A DNA stretch of 64,000 nt from Janthinobacterium sp. GW456P (GTDB lineage Bacteria; Pseudomonadota; Gammaproteobacteria; Burkholderiales; Burkholderiaceae_D): NCBI RefSeq assembly GCF_002127655.1, contig NZ_NEHB01000015.1, positions 39,615 to 103,614 of the forward strand, read 5' to 3'. Below are positions 1-9,300 of the stretch, piece after piece. Made by a program: the position numbers and the translations under genes. The notes below the pieces were generated by a model, which had not been told where the DNA came from, did not search any database, and saw only the letters and a program-made list of their open reading frames with translations. Within the stretch, counting starts at the first letter, position 1; every line of letters begins with the position of its first letter.

Positions 1-1155
1 GCAGCCATGGTGCCCGTGCGCGGTTCCGGACTGGACCTGTGGGACCAGTCGGGCAAGCATTACCTCGATTTCACCTCCGGCATCGCCGTCAACAGCCTGG
101 GCCACTGCCATCCGGCCCTGGTCGACGTGCTGACCAAGCAAATCAATAATTTGTGGCATTTGGGCAACGGCTACACGAACGAGCCCGTGCTGCGTCTGGC
201 GCTGGCCCTGACGGAAGCGACCTTTGCTGACCGCGCCTTCTTCTGCAACTCGGGCGCGGAAGCCAACGAAGCGGCCCTGAAACTGGCGCGCAAGTACGCG
301 CACACCAAGTTCGGCGCGCACAAGTCGCGCATCATCTCGTGCTTCAGCTCCTTCCACGGCCGCACCCTGTTCACGGTCTCCGTCGGCGGCCAGGCCAAGT
401 ACACGGAAGGCTTCGAGCCGCTGCCGCCATCGATCGACCACATCGCCTACAACGACATCGAAGCGGCACGTGCCGCCATCGGCGATGACGTGTGCGCCGT
501 GATCGTCGAGCCGGTGCAGGGCGAAGGCGGCGTGGTGCCAGGCAATCCCGAGTTCCTCAAGGAACTGCGCGCCCTGTGCGACAAGACCGGCGCCCTCTTG
601 ATTTTCGACGAAGTCCAGAGCGGCATGGGCCGCACTGGCGCGTTGTTCGCCTATATGGGCTACGGCGTCACGCCGGACATCCTGACGGCCGCCAAGGCGC
701 TGGGCAACGGCTACCCGATCGGCGCCATGCTGACCACGAACGAACTGGCGCAGACGCTGGCCGTCGGCACCCACGGCACCACCTATGGCGGCAACCCGCT
801 GGCCGCCACCGTGGCCCTGACTGTGCTCGACACGATCAACACGCCAGCGTTCCTGGCACGCGTGAAAGAAGCGAGCGTCAGCACCATCGCCATGCTGCAA
901 GGCTTGATCACGGATTACCCGCAAGTGTTCTCCGTGGTGCGCGGCAGCGGTTTGCTGCTGGGCCTGGTCGTCAGCGAGGCCTGGAAGGGCCGCGCGAAAG
1001 ACATCCAGAAAGCGGCCGAAGCGCAAGGCTTGATGGTGCTGATCGCCGGCATGGACGTGGTGCGCCTGGCGCCGGCCCTGATCGTCTCGGACGAGCAGAT
1101 CGCCGAAGCGGGCCGCTTGCTGCGCGCCGCCATCGACGGCTTGCTGAAAGCCTGA
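1..1155 (+). CDS. astC: Succinylornithine/acetylornithine aminotransferase, 5' end cut by the window
   Basis: PLP-dependent class III aminotransferase that moves the amino group of N2-succinylornithine (or acetylornithine) to 2-oxoglutarate. The frame is open to base 1; the first ATG at 7 lies inside the conserved PVRGSG segment that normally follows about 20 residues, so the true start is upstream of the window. Visible motifs: [16 protein letters not shown], the [12 protein letters not shown] segment, and the Schiff-base lysine in [12 protein letters not shown] (codon 694-696, residue 230 counted from base 7). It is the first visible gene of an AST cluster, which favours astC/aruC; argD is the close paralogue and the enzyme may serve both pathways. 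Confidence 0.9.
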   Translation, partial: AAMVPVRGSGLDLWDQSGKHYLDFTSGIAVNSLGHCHPALVDVLTKQINNLWHLGNGYTNEPVLRLALALTEATFADRAFFCNSGAEANEAALKLARKYAHTKFGAHKSRIISCFSSFHGRTLFTVSVGGQAKYTEGFEPLPPSIDHIAYNDIEAARAAIGDDVCAVIVEPVQGEGGVVPGNPEFLKELRALCDKTGALLIFDEVQSGMGRTGALFAYMGYGVTPDILTAAKALGNGYPIGAMLTTNELAQTLAVGTHGTTYGGNPLAATVALTVLDTINTPAFLARVKEASVSTIAMLQGLITDYPQVFSVVRGSGLLLGLVVSEAWKGRAKDIQKAAEAQGLMVLIAGMDVVRLAPALIVSDEQIAEAGRLLRAAIDGLLKA

Positions 1156-1249
1156 GGCTAGCCTCGCTCCCTGTTTGATCACCGGCCCGCCGCTTTGCTG
1201 CGGGCCGGCTTGGTTCTACCCCAGCATTGTCAGCATTGAAGGAGTACCC

Positions 1250-2281
1250 ATGTATGTTGTCCGTCCGGTAGAAATTGCGGATATTGCAGCCCTAGAAGCG
1301 CTGGCCGCGGTAACCATGCCGGGTGTCCATACCCTGCCGAAGACGCGCGAAAAGATCGCCGCCTCCGTCGAGCGCTCCATCGCCTCGTTTGCCGCCCATG
1401 TCGACATCCCCAGCGAAGAGTCGTACCTCTTCGTGCTTGAATCCCTGCTCGACAAGAGCATTGCCGGCACGGCCGCCATCTTCGCCTCGGCCGGCTCGAA
1501 CGGCACCTATTTTTCCTTCCGCAACGACGTCATCCAACAAGTCTCGCGCGACCTGAACATCAGCCACAGCGTGCATGCGCTGACCCTGTGTTCCGAACTG
1601 ACGGCGTACTCGCAGCTGTCCGGCTTCTTTGTGCGCAACATGGAGCAGGCGGGCCTGGAAGCGGCCCTGCTGTCGCGCGCGCGGCTGCTGTTCGCCGTGC
1701 TGGCGCCGCACCGCTTCGGCGACCGCTTCTTCGTGCCGCTGGCCGGCATCACGGACGCCAACGGCCAGTCGCCATTCTGGGATGCGTTGGGCCGCAAGTT
1801 CTTCCAGATGGATTTCCTCGATGCCGAAAAAGTCATCGGTGGCGCCCGCAACCGTACCCTGATCGTCGAACTGATGCCGCACTACCCCGTGTACGTGCCG
1901 CTGCTGCCCGGCGACGCGCAGGCGGCCATGGGTCAGATCCACCCGAGCGGCGAACTGGCGTTCAATCTGCTGACGGAAGAAGGCTTTGAAGCCGACGATT
2001 ACATCGACATCTTCGACGGCGGCCCGATCCTGCAGGCGCACAAGCATGCGCTGCGCTCGTTTACGGGTTCGCTCACGCGCCGCGTCGTCGCAGGCGTCAC
2101 GCCCAGCCGCACGGGCCTGAAAGTGCACTATGCGGTCGCTTCCGGCGCCGAGCGCAATTTCCGCGCCGTCACCTTCACCTGCGATGCGCTCGAAGCGCAG
2201 GACAGCATCGGCTTGCCGGCCGAGCTGCTCGAGGCGCTGGCCGTGGCCGAAGGCGACAGCGTCATTTGCGTGCGTATCTAA
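1250..2281 (+). CDS. aruF: Arginine N-succinyltransferase, alpha-type subunit (AruF)
   Basis: 343 residues. Catalyses, with the next gene, succinyl-CoA + L-arginine -> N2-succinylarginine, the first AST step. The ATG at 1250 is chosen because GAAGGAG lies just upstream (1238-1244) and the protein starts MYVVRPVEIADIAALEAL, as AstA proteins do; the longer frame from 1175 adds an unconserved leader. AstA-family marks include SPFWDALGRKFFQMDF, IVELMPHYPVYVPLLP and YIDIFDGGPILQA. It is clearly paralogous to the following gene, the heteromeric AruFG arrangement known from Pseudomonas rather than the single AstA of E. coli. 13 nt separate the two genes. Confidence 0.93.
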   Translation: MYVVRPVEIADIAALEALAAVTMPGVHTLPKTREKIAASVERSIASFAAHVDIPSEESYLFVLESLLDKSIAGTAAIFASAGSNGTYFSFRNDVIQQVSRDLNISHSVHALTLCSELTAYSQLSGFFVRNMEQAGLEAALLSRARLLFAVLAPHRFGDRFFVPLAGITDANGQSPFWDALGRKFFQMDFLDAEKVIGGARNRTLIVELMPHYPVYVPLLPGDAQAAMGQIHPSGELAFNLLTEEGFEADDYIDIFDGGPILQAHKHALRSFTGSLTRRVVAGVTPSRTGLKVHYAVASGAERNFRAVTFTCDALEAQDSIGLPAELLEALAVAEGDSVICVRI

Positions 2282-2294
2282 GGGAGTCCATTTT

Positions 2295-3347
2295 ATGCTA
2301 GTAGTACGCGCCATCAACGCCAATGACCTCGATGCCCTGTATGGCCTGGCCAGCCAGGTCGGCACGGGCATGACCACCCTCAAGCCGGACATGAAAATGC
2401 TGGGCGACCGCCTGGCGATTGCCTGCGCCTCGTTCGCCGAAACCATCGCGCCCGAAAAGCGCGACTACATGTTCGTCATGGAGGATACCGACACGGGCCG
2501 CCTGGCCGGCGTATGCGCCATCAAGGGCGCCGTGGGCCTGGAAGAACCATTCTATAACTACCGCATCGGCACCCTGGTCCATTCCAGCCGCGAACTCGAC
2601 GTGTTTACGCGCATGGAAACCCTGTACCTGTCGAACGACCTGACGGGCAGCACGGAACTGTGTTCGCTGTTTTTGCATCCCGACTACCGCAGCGGCAACA
2701 ACGGCAAGCTGCTGTCGAAAAGCCGTTTTTTGTTCATCGCCCAGTTCCCGCACCTGTTTACGGAAAAGCTGATCGCCGAAATGCGCGGCTACCAGGCGCC
2801 GGACGGCAGTTCGCCGTTCTATGAGGGACTCGGCCGCCACTTCTTCAAGATGGATTTCCACCATGTCGACGATTTGACGAGCCTGGGAAAAAAATCCTTC
2901 ATCGCCGAACTGATGCCGCGCCAGCCCATGTACGTGGCCTACCTGCCCGACGAGGCGCAGGAAGTCATCGGCAAGGTGCATCTGAGCACGGCGCCCGCGC
3001 GCCGTTTGCTGGAACAGGAAGGCTTGCACTTCGAAGGCTATGTCGACATTTTCGACGCCGGTCCCGTGCTGCAGGCGCGCGTCTCCGAACTGCGGGCCAT
3101 GCGCGACAGCATGCCGGCCGTGCTCGATGCCGAGGCGGCAGCGGAAGCGTGCGGCGATGTGGCCCAGGCCGAGCCTTACCTGGTGTCGAACACCGACCTG
3201 AAAGATTTCCGCATGATTGTCACCAGCGCCAATCCGCACAGCGGCAAGATCGCGCTGGACGACGCTGAACTGCATCTGCTGCGCTGCCATCACGGCGACA
3301 CCGTGCGCACCTTGTCACTCAACCCGAGGAAGCATCCCCATGTCTAA
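2295..3347 (+). CDS. aruG: Arginine N-succinyltransferase, beta-type subunit (AruG)
   Basis: 350 residues; second subunit of the arginine succinyltransferase. Start at 2295 follows AGGGAG with normal spacing; upstream in-frame sequence belongs to aruF in another frame. Motifs parallel those of the upstream subunit: SPFYEGLGRHFFKMDF, IAELMPRQPMYVAYLP, YVDIFDAGPVLQA. The C-terminus is extended beyond the shared core. The stop overlaps the start of astD by 8 nt (ATGTCTAA), which suggests translational coupling. Confidence 0.93.
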   Translation: MLVVRAINANDLDALYGLASQVGTGMTTLKPDMKMLGDRLAIACASFAETIAPEKRDYMFVMEDTDTGRLAGVCAIKGAVGLEEPFYNYRIGTLVHSSRELDVFTRMETLYLSNDLTGSTELCSLFLHPDYRSGNNGKLLSKSRFLFIAQFPHLFTEKLIAEMRGYQAPDGSSPFYEGLGRHFFKMDFHHVDDLTSLGKKSFIAELMPRQPMYVAYLPDEAQEVIGKVHLSTAPARRLLEQEGLHFEGYVDIFDAGPVLQARVSELRAMRDSMPAVLDAEAAAEACGDVAQAEPYLVSNTDLKDFRMIVTSANPHSGKIALDDAELHLLRCHHGDTVRTLSLNPRKHPHV

Positions 3348-4845
3348 ATCGTCCAGCCTTAATGTGTTTAATTCGTCTACCGCAGCATCGAACTTCATCA
3401 ACGGCGCCTGGCTGCCGGGCACGGGTCGCGAACTCGTTACCATCGATCCGTCGAACGGCAAGCAGACCTGGGCCAGCCTGGAAGCGACCGAGAGTGAGGT
3501 CGAACAGGCTTGCCAGGCCGCCCGCGCCGCCTTTGACGCGTGGGCCGACATGCCCGTCGAAGAACGCATCGCCATCTGCGTGCGCTTCCGCGACCTGCTG
3601 AAGGAGCATGCCGAAGCGCTGGCGCTCTTGATCTCGGAAGAAGTGGGTAAACCCTTGTGGGAGTCGCGCACGGAAGTGGCCACCATGGCCAACAAGATCG
3701 ATATCTCGGTGCAGTCCTACCACGCGCGCACGGGCATCACGCAAGGCAAGATCGCCGACGGCGACGCCGTGCTGCGGCACCGCCCGCATGGCGTGTTCGG
3801 CGTCTTCGGCCCGTACAATTTCCCTGGCCACCTGCCGAACGGCCACATCGTGCCGGCGCTGATCGCCGGTAACACCATCGTCTTCAAGCCCAGCGAATAT
3901 GCGCCGCGCACGGCCGTCAAGACTGTGCAGCTGTGGCAGCAGGCCGGCTTGCCGGACGGCGTCGTCAACCTCGTCAACGGCGGGCGCGACACGGGCGTGG
4001 CCCTGGGCGCCAATGCGCACCTCGACGGCGTGCTGTTTACGGGTTCCTGCCAGACCGGCATCAGCCTGCACCGCCAGTTCGGCGGCCAGCCGGGCAAGAT
4101 GCTGGCGCTGGAAATGGGCGGCAACAATGCGCTCGTCGTATGGGATGTGAAAGACGTGGACGCGGCCGTGCACCACGCGATCTTCTCCGCCTTCGTCTCG
4201 GCCGGCCAGCGCTGCACGTGTGCGCGCCGCCTGGTGGTGCAGGATAACGCCGCCGGTGTTGCCTTCATTGCGCGCCTGGTGGAAGTGGCGGCGAAACTGG
4301 GCATCGGCGCGTCCGACGCCCAGCCGCAGCCGTTCATGGGCCCTGTCGTCTCGAGCGCCGTGGCCGCGCGCCTGGTGCAGGCGCAGGCGGACATGGTGAC
4401 CAGGGGCGGCACCACCTTGCTGCAGATGCGCCAGTTGAATCCCGAGGCGGGCTTTGTCACGGCCGGCATCGTCGACGTCACCAACGCCACCGGCATCCCC
4501 GACGAAGAATGGTTCGGCCCGCTGCTGCAAGTGATCCGCGTGGCCGATTTCGATGCAGCCCTGAAGGTCGCCAACGCCACCGAATTCGGCCTGGCTGCCG
4601 CGCTGCTGTCGGACGATCCGGCCCTGTGGCAAACCTTCCAGACGCGCGCGCGCGCCGGCATCGTCAACTGGAACCGCCCGACCACGGGCGCGGCCAGCAC
4701 GGCGCCATTCGGCGGCATCGGCAAGTCGGGCAACCACCGTCCGAGCGCCTATTACGCGGCCGATTACTGCGCCTATCCGGTCGCGTCGATCGAGAACAGC
4801 GTATTGGAACTGCCGGCCAAGCTGTCACCCGGCCTGAATTTTTAA
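3340..4845 (+). CDS. astD: N-succinylglutamate 5-semialdehyde dehydrogenase
   Basis: 501 residues, aldehyde dehydrogenase superfamily. Oxidises succinylglutamate semialdehyde to succinylglutamate with NAD+ (fourth AST step). The start at 3340 overlaps the aruG stop and gives MSKSSSLNVF before the typical FINGAWLPGTG opening. Catalytic cysteine is in SAGQRCTCARR (codon 4213, Cys292) and the general-base glutamate in ALEMGGNNA (Glu258). FGPYNFPGHLPNGH and the C-terminal FGGIGKSGNHRPSAYYAADYCAYP are AstD hallmarks. Followed after 9 nt by astB. Confidence 0.95.
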   Translation: MSKSSSLNVFNSSTAASNFINGAWLPGTGRELVTIDPSNGKQTWASLEATESEVEQACQAARAAFDAWADMPVEERIAICVRFRDLLKEHAEALALLISEEVGKPLWESRTEVATMANKIDISVQSYHARTGITQGKIADGDAVLRHRPHGVFGVFGPYNFPGHLPNGHIVPALIAGNTIVFKPSEYAPRTAVKTVQLWQQAGLPDGVVNLVNGGRDTGVALGANAHLDGVLFTGSCQTGISLHRQFGGQPGKMLALEMGGNNALVVWDVKDVDAAVHHAIFSAFVSAGQRCTCARRLVVQDNAAGVAFIARLVEVAAKLGIGASDAQPQPFMGPVVSSAVAARLVQAQADMVTRGGTTLLQMRQLNPEAGFVTAGIVDVTNATGIPDEEWFGPLLQVIRVADFDAALKVANATEFGLAAALLSDDPALWQTFQTRARAGIVNWNRPTTGAASTAPFGGIGKSGNHRPSAYYAADYCAYPVASIENSVLELPAKLSPGLNF

Positions 4846-4854
4846 GGAAATCCC

Positions 4855-6195
4855 ATGCACAGCACGCGCGAATACAATTTTGACGGCCTGGTCGGGCCAT
4901 CGCATAACTACGCCGGACTTTCGTTCGGCAACGTGGCCTCGTTCAGCAATGTGAAAAGCGCTTCGAATCCGAAGCAGGCCGCCTTGCAGGGCCTGGCCAA
5001 GATGCGCGCCCTGGCCGCGCGCGGCTTTGCGCAAGCCTTGCTGCCGCCGCAGGACCGGCCCAATTTCCGCCTGCTGCGCTCCATCGGTTTTACGGGCACG
5101 GACGCCGAGGTGCTGGCGCGTGCCTACCAGGAGTCGCCCGTCATCCTGGCCTGCGCGTACTCCGCCTCGCCCATGTGGACGGCGAATGCCGCCACGGTCA
5201 GCCCGTCGGCCGATACGCAGGATGGCCGCGTGCATTTCACGGCCGCCAATTTGAATAACAAGCTGCACCGCGCCTTCGAGCACGCGCAGTCGGCGCGCAG
5301 CCTGCGCGCCATTTTCAGCGACGACCAGCACTTCGCCGTGCACGACGCGCTGCCGTCGACGCCCGCCTTCGGCGACGAGGGCGCGGCCAACCACACGCGC
5401 CTGGGCGCGAACCACGGCGCGCCGTCCGTTGAATTGTTCGTGTATGGCCGCGTGGAGTTCGACCCATCCGCGCCGTCGCCGAAGCGCTACCCGGCGCGCC
5501 AGACCCTGGAAGCGTCGCAAGCCGTGGCGCGCCTGCATGGCCTGGACGTGAAGCGCACCGTGCACGTGCAGCAGAATCCGGAAGTGATCGACCAGGGCGT
5601 GTTCCATAACGACGTCATCGCCGTCGGCAATGGCAATGTGCTGTTCTATCACGAGCAGGCGTTTGCCGATGAAGAGAACAGTCTGTCGCAGCTGCGCCGC
5701 GCCGTCGCCGCCGCGGGGGCCGACTTGCAGGCATTGCGCGTGGACACGGGCCAGGTGCCGATCGCGGACGCTGTGAGCAGCTATCTGTTCAACAGCCAGT
5801 TGCTGACGAAAGAGGGCGGCAAGATGGCGCTGGTGATCCCGCAGGAATGCCAGGAAAACCGCGCGGTGTCGCGCTACCTTGACGGCCTGGTGGCCAGCGG
5901 TGGACCCATCGATGAACTGATCCATTTCGACCTGCGCCAGAGCATGCGCAACGGCGGCGGGCCCGCCTGCCTGCGTTTGCGCGTGGCCCTGACGGAAACC
6001 GAGGCGCGCGCCATGCACCAGGGCGTGATCATGACGGAAACGCTGTACCATCGGCTGGTGCAGTGGGTGGAAAAGCACTACCGCGACCATCTGGAGCCAA
6101 GCGACCTGGCCGATCCGCAGCTGGCGCTGGAAGTGCATGCGGCGCTTGAAGAATTGACGATCATCCTCAACTTACCTGGATTGTACGACTTGTAG
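4855..6195 (+). CDS. astB: N-succinylarginine dihydrolase
   Basis: 446 residues, amidinotransferase-fold hydrolase. Converts N2-succinylarginine to succinylornithine, CO2 and 2 NH3 (second AST step). The ATG follows AAGGAAAT; the N-terminus [21 protein letters not shown] is the family opening. The catalytic cysteine is in [12 protein letters not shown] (Cys372), and [16 protein letters not shown] and [10 protein letters not shown] are also conserved. Length matches AstB (about 445). 150 nt separate it from gdhB; that gap has a TTGACA at 6271 but no convincing -10, so co-transcription is the simpler reading. Confidence 0.96.
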   Translation: MHSTREYNFDGLVGPSHNYAGLSFGNVASFSNVKSASNPKQAALQGLAKMRALAARGFAQALLPPQDRPNFRLLRSIGFTGTDAEVLARAYQESPVILACAYSASPMWTANAATVSPSADTQDGRVHFTAANLNNKLHRAFEHAQSARSLRAIFSDDQHFAVHDALPSTPAFGDEGAANHTRLGANHGAPSVELFVYGRVEFDPSAPSPKRYPARQTLEASQAVARLHGLDVKRTVHVQQNPEVIDQGVFHNDVIAVGNGNVLFYHEQAFADEENSLSQLRRAVAAAGADLQALRVDTGQVPIADAVSSYLFNSQLLTKEGGKMALVIPQECQENRAVSRYLDGLVASGGPIDELIHFDLRQSMRNGGGPACLRLRVALTETEARAMHQGVIMTETLYHRLVQWVEKHYRDHLEPSDLADPQLALEVHAALEELTIILNLPGLYDL

Positions 6196-6345
6196 GCGAT
6201 AGAAAAACAAACAGAAAAAATCCGAGACAGACTATCCGTAGCACAGAATTGGACGGGCGACCCCCGTCTCTTGACACCGCTGCCGCCCAGCCACAAGCCC
6301 GAACGACAGCGTTGGACATTCACATTACCGTAATGGAGATGCAAG

Positions 6346-9300
6346 ATGAATCACACGCCACAAGATTTGCGTACACAAACGCTGGAGTTGATTAACGCGG
6401 CTGGCAGCGCGGGCAAGGCGGCAGCGCCTGTCGTGCAGCTGGTGCAGGCATGGCTCGACTCGCTCGACGCCGAAGACCTGGCCGATATCGCGCCCGGCAG
6501 CCTGGCGCCCGTGCTGGTCGACGGTTTTACCCAGGCGGCCAAGCGCGCGGGCAGCGGCTGCCAGATCGCCACCCTGCGTTATGCGGATGGCCGTGGCGGC
6601 ATGGCGAGCGCCTTGCTGATCCTGAACGAAGACATGCCTTACCTGGTCGACTCCATCGTCATGGCCATGCGCCGCCAGCACCTGGCCGTGCGCGGCGTGA
6701 TGAATACCGTGCTGCCCGTGCGCCGCGCTCTTGATGGCAGCGTCGAAGCGGTGCGCCAGGCTGGCGACCCGCTCGAATCGTATGTGCTGGTGCTGCTCGA
6801 CGAAGAGCTGGCGCCGCAAGCCCAGGCCGCGCTGGTCGCCGCCCTGGAGGCGGTCGCGCGCGACGCCTTTGTTGTGCGCCGCGACAGCGCCGCCATGAGC
6901 GAGCGCCTGGCCGCTGTCGCCACGGCGGCCGCGCAGCATGGCGAAGAAGGCGCGGAAGTGGCCGCCTTCCTGGAATGGGCGCGCAGCGGCGGCTTCGAAG
7001 TGTTCGGCTACGCCTACTACCGCGTCAAGCCCGGTGTGCGCGAACTGGAACGCGACATTCCCAGCCGCGTCGGCGTGCTGCAGGATACGGCCCACCCGGT
7101 CTACGGCACCTGCCTGGCGAATATCCCGGGCGACTTCGACACCTTGGCCAAGCGCGACTCTGCGCTGTCCATCGTCAAGGCCGACGTGGCCGGTACGTTG
7201 CACCGCGACCAGCAGCTGGACTTCATCGGCGTGCGCGACATGGATGCGCAAGGCGCGATCCTGGGCGAGCATTGCTTCGTCGGCCTGTTTACGCGCGCCG
7301 GCAACTCCACCCCGCTGGCGGCGCTGCCGTTTGCGCGCGGCCGCGTGGCCAAGGTACTGAGCCTGGCCGGCGTGCGCCAGCAAGGCTTCCGCGCCGAGAA
7401 ATTCCGCGAAATCCTCGAATCGCTGCCGCGCACGGAAGCGCTGGAAGCGGACCTCGACTGGCTGGCGCAAGTGTGCGGCGCCGTCGTCTCGCTGTACAAG
7501 CAGCCGCGCACCAAGGTCTTCGCGCGCCGCGACGTGTATGCGCGCCACCTGAACGTGCTGGTCTACCTGCCGCGCGAGCGCTATAGCGCCAGCGTCGCAG
7601 CTAGCCTGGCCAAAGCCCTGCAGGCGAGTTCCGGCGCCACCCACGTCAGCACGCAAACCCTGGTGGCCGACGGCCCCCTGGCGCGCGTCTACCTGATCGC
7701 CCACGCCGCCCGCTACCCGCTGGACCTGGAAACGGATATCGAACAGCCGCTGCTGGGCGTGCTCGATGGCTGGCATAACGGCTTTGCCGCCGTGGCCGAC
7801 GCCGTGCCCGACGTGGCCCTGCGCACCAGCCTGCGCAAACTCTGCGCCACCCTGCCGCTCGATTACGTGGCCGCCACCGCGCCGGCCGTCGCCTTCCGCG
7901 ACCTCGATACCATCCTGCGCAACACCGACGCTTCGCACGTTGCCGTGCGCATCGAGACGGGCGCCGTTACCACGATTCGCCTGTACTCGGCCAACAAAGT
8001 GCCGCCGCTGTCGACCATTTTGCCGGCCCTGCACAATGCGGGCGTGGCCATCGACCGCGAACAGGCATACTCGATTTCGCTGTCCGACCGCACGCGCTAT
8101 TTCGTCACCAGCCTGACGGTCGATGCCGCCAGCGCGGCGAAACTGGCGCAGCCATCCGTCGTCGCCGTGGCGCAGGAATTGTTTGCCGCCCTGTTCAACG
8201 ACACGGCCGAAGACGGCCGCCTGAATGGCCTGGTCATCGAAGGCGGCCTGTCGACGCGCGAAGTGCAGCTGGTGCGCGCCTACACCAGCTACTGGCGCCA
8301 GACGGGCAGCCGCTTCTCGGTGCGCTACATTGCCGAAAGCCTGCGCAAGCAGCCGGCCCAGGTCAAGGCCCTGGTCGAGGCATTCCTGCAGCGCTTCGAG
8401 CCATCGCTGTCCGACGCGCAGCATGCGGCCGCCCTGGAGGCAATCGCCACCATCAAGGCGGGCCTGCCCTCCGTGAACCACGCCGATACCGAGGAAATTC
8501 TCGGCGCGCTGGCCGACCTGATGGCGGCCACCCTGCGTACCAGCTACTTCCAGAACAACCAGCAAGGCGACAAGATCATCTTCAAGTTCGACACCAGCAG
8601 CCTGGCGCTGGTGCCGGAACCGCGTCCTTACCGCGAGATTTTCGTCTTCTCGCGCCGCTTCGAAGGCGTGCATCTGCGCGGCGGTCCTGTCGCCCGCGGC
8701 GGCTTGCGCTGGTCGGACCGCATGGAAGACTACCGCACCGAAGTGCTGGGCCTCGTCAAGGCGCAGATGGTCAAGAACGCCGTCATCGTGCCGGCCGGCG
8801 CGAAGGGCGGTTTTGTCTGCAAGATGATGCCGAAGGACGCCGTGCGTGAAACCATCGCGGCCGAAGGCGAAGCCGTCTACCGCCTGTTCATTTCCAGCCT
8901 GCTGGAAGTGACGGACAACCGCTCGCTGGGCAATATCGTCCCGCCGGTCGACACCGTGTGCTTCGACGACGCCGACCCCTACCTGGTGGTCGCTGCCGAC
9001 AAGGGCACGGCCACGTTCTCGGACATCGCCAACGGCATCGCCGTGCAGCGCGGTTTCTGGCTGGGCGACGCGTTCGCCTCGGGCGGCTCGAACGGCTACG
9101 ACCACAAGAAACTGGGCATCACCGCCAAGGGCGCATTCGAAGCCGTGAAGCGCCACTTCTATGAAATGGACCACGACCTGAACACCACCCCGATCACCAT
9201 GGTCGGCGTGGGCGACATGTCGGGCGACGTGTTCGGCAATGGCGTATTGCTGTCGCGCCAGCTCAAACTGGTGGCCGCCTTCGACCACCGCCACATCTTC

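Noticed and set aside
1292-4737. Several long antisense frames over aruF, aruG and astD
   Set aside because: Low-complexity Arg/His/Ala products opposite genes with clear motifs.
6271-6299. TTGACA as a private promoter for gdhB
   Set aside because: The hexamer 17 nt downstream is GC-rich (CAAGCC) and does not resemble a -10.
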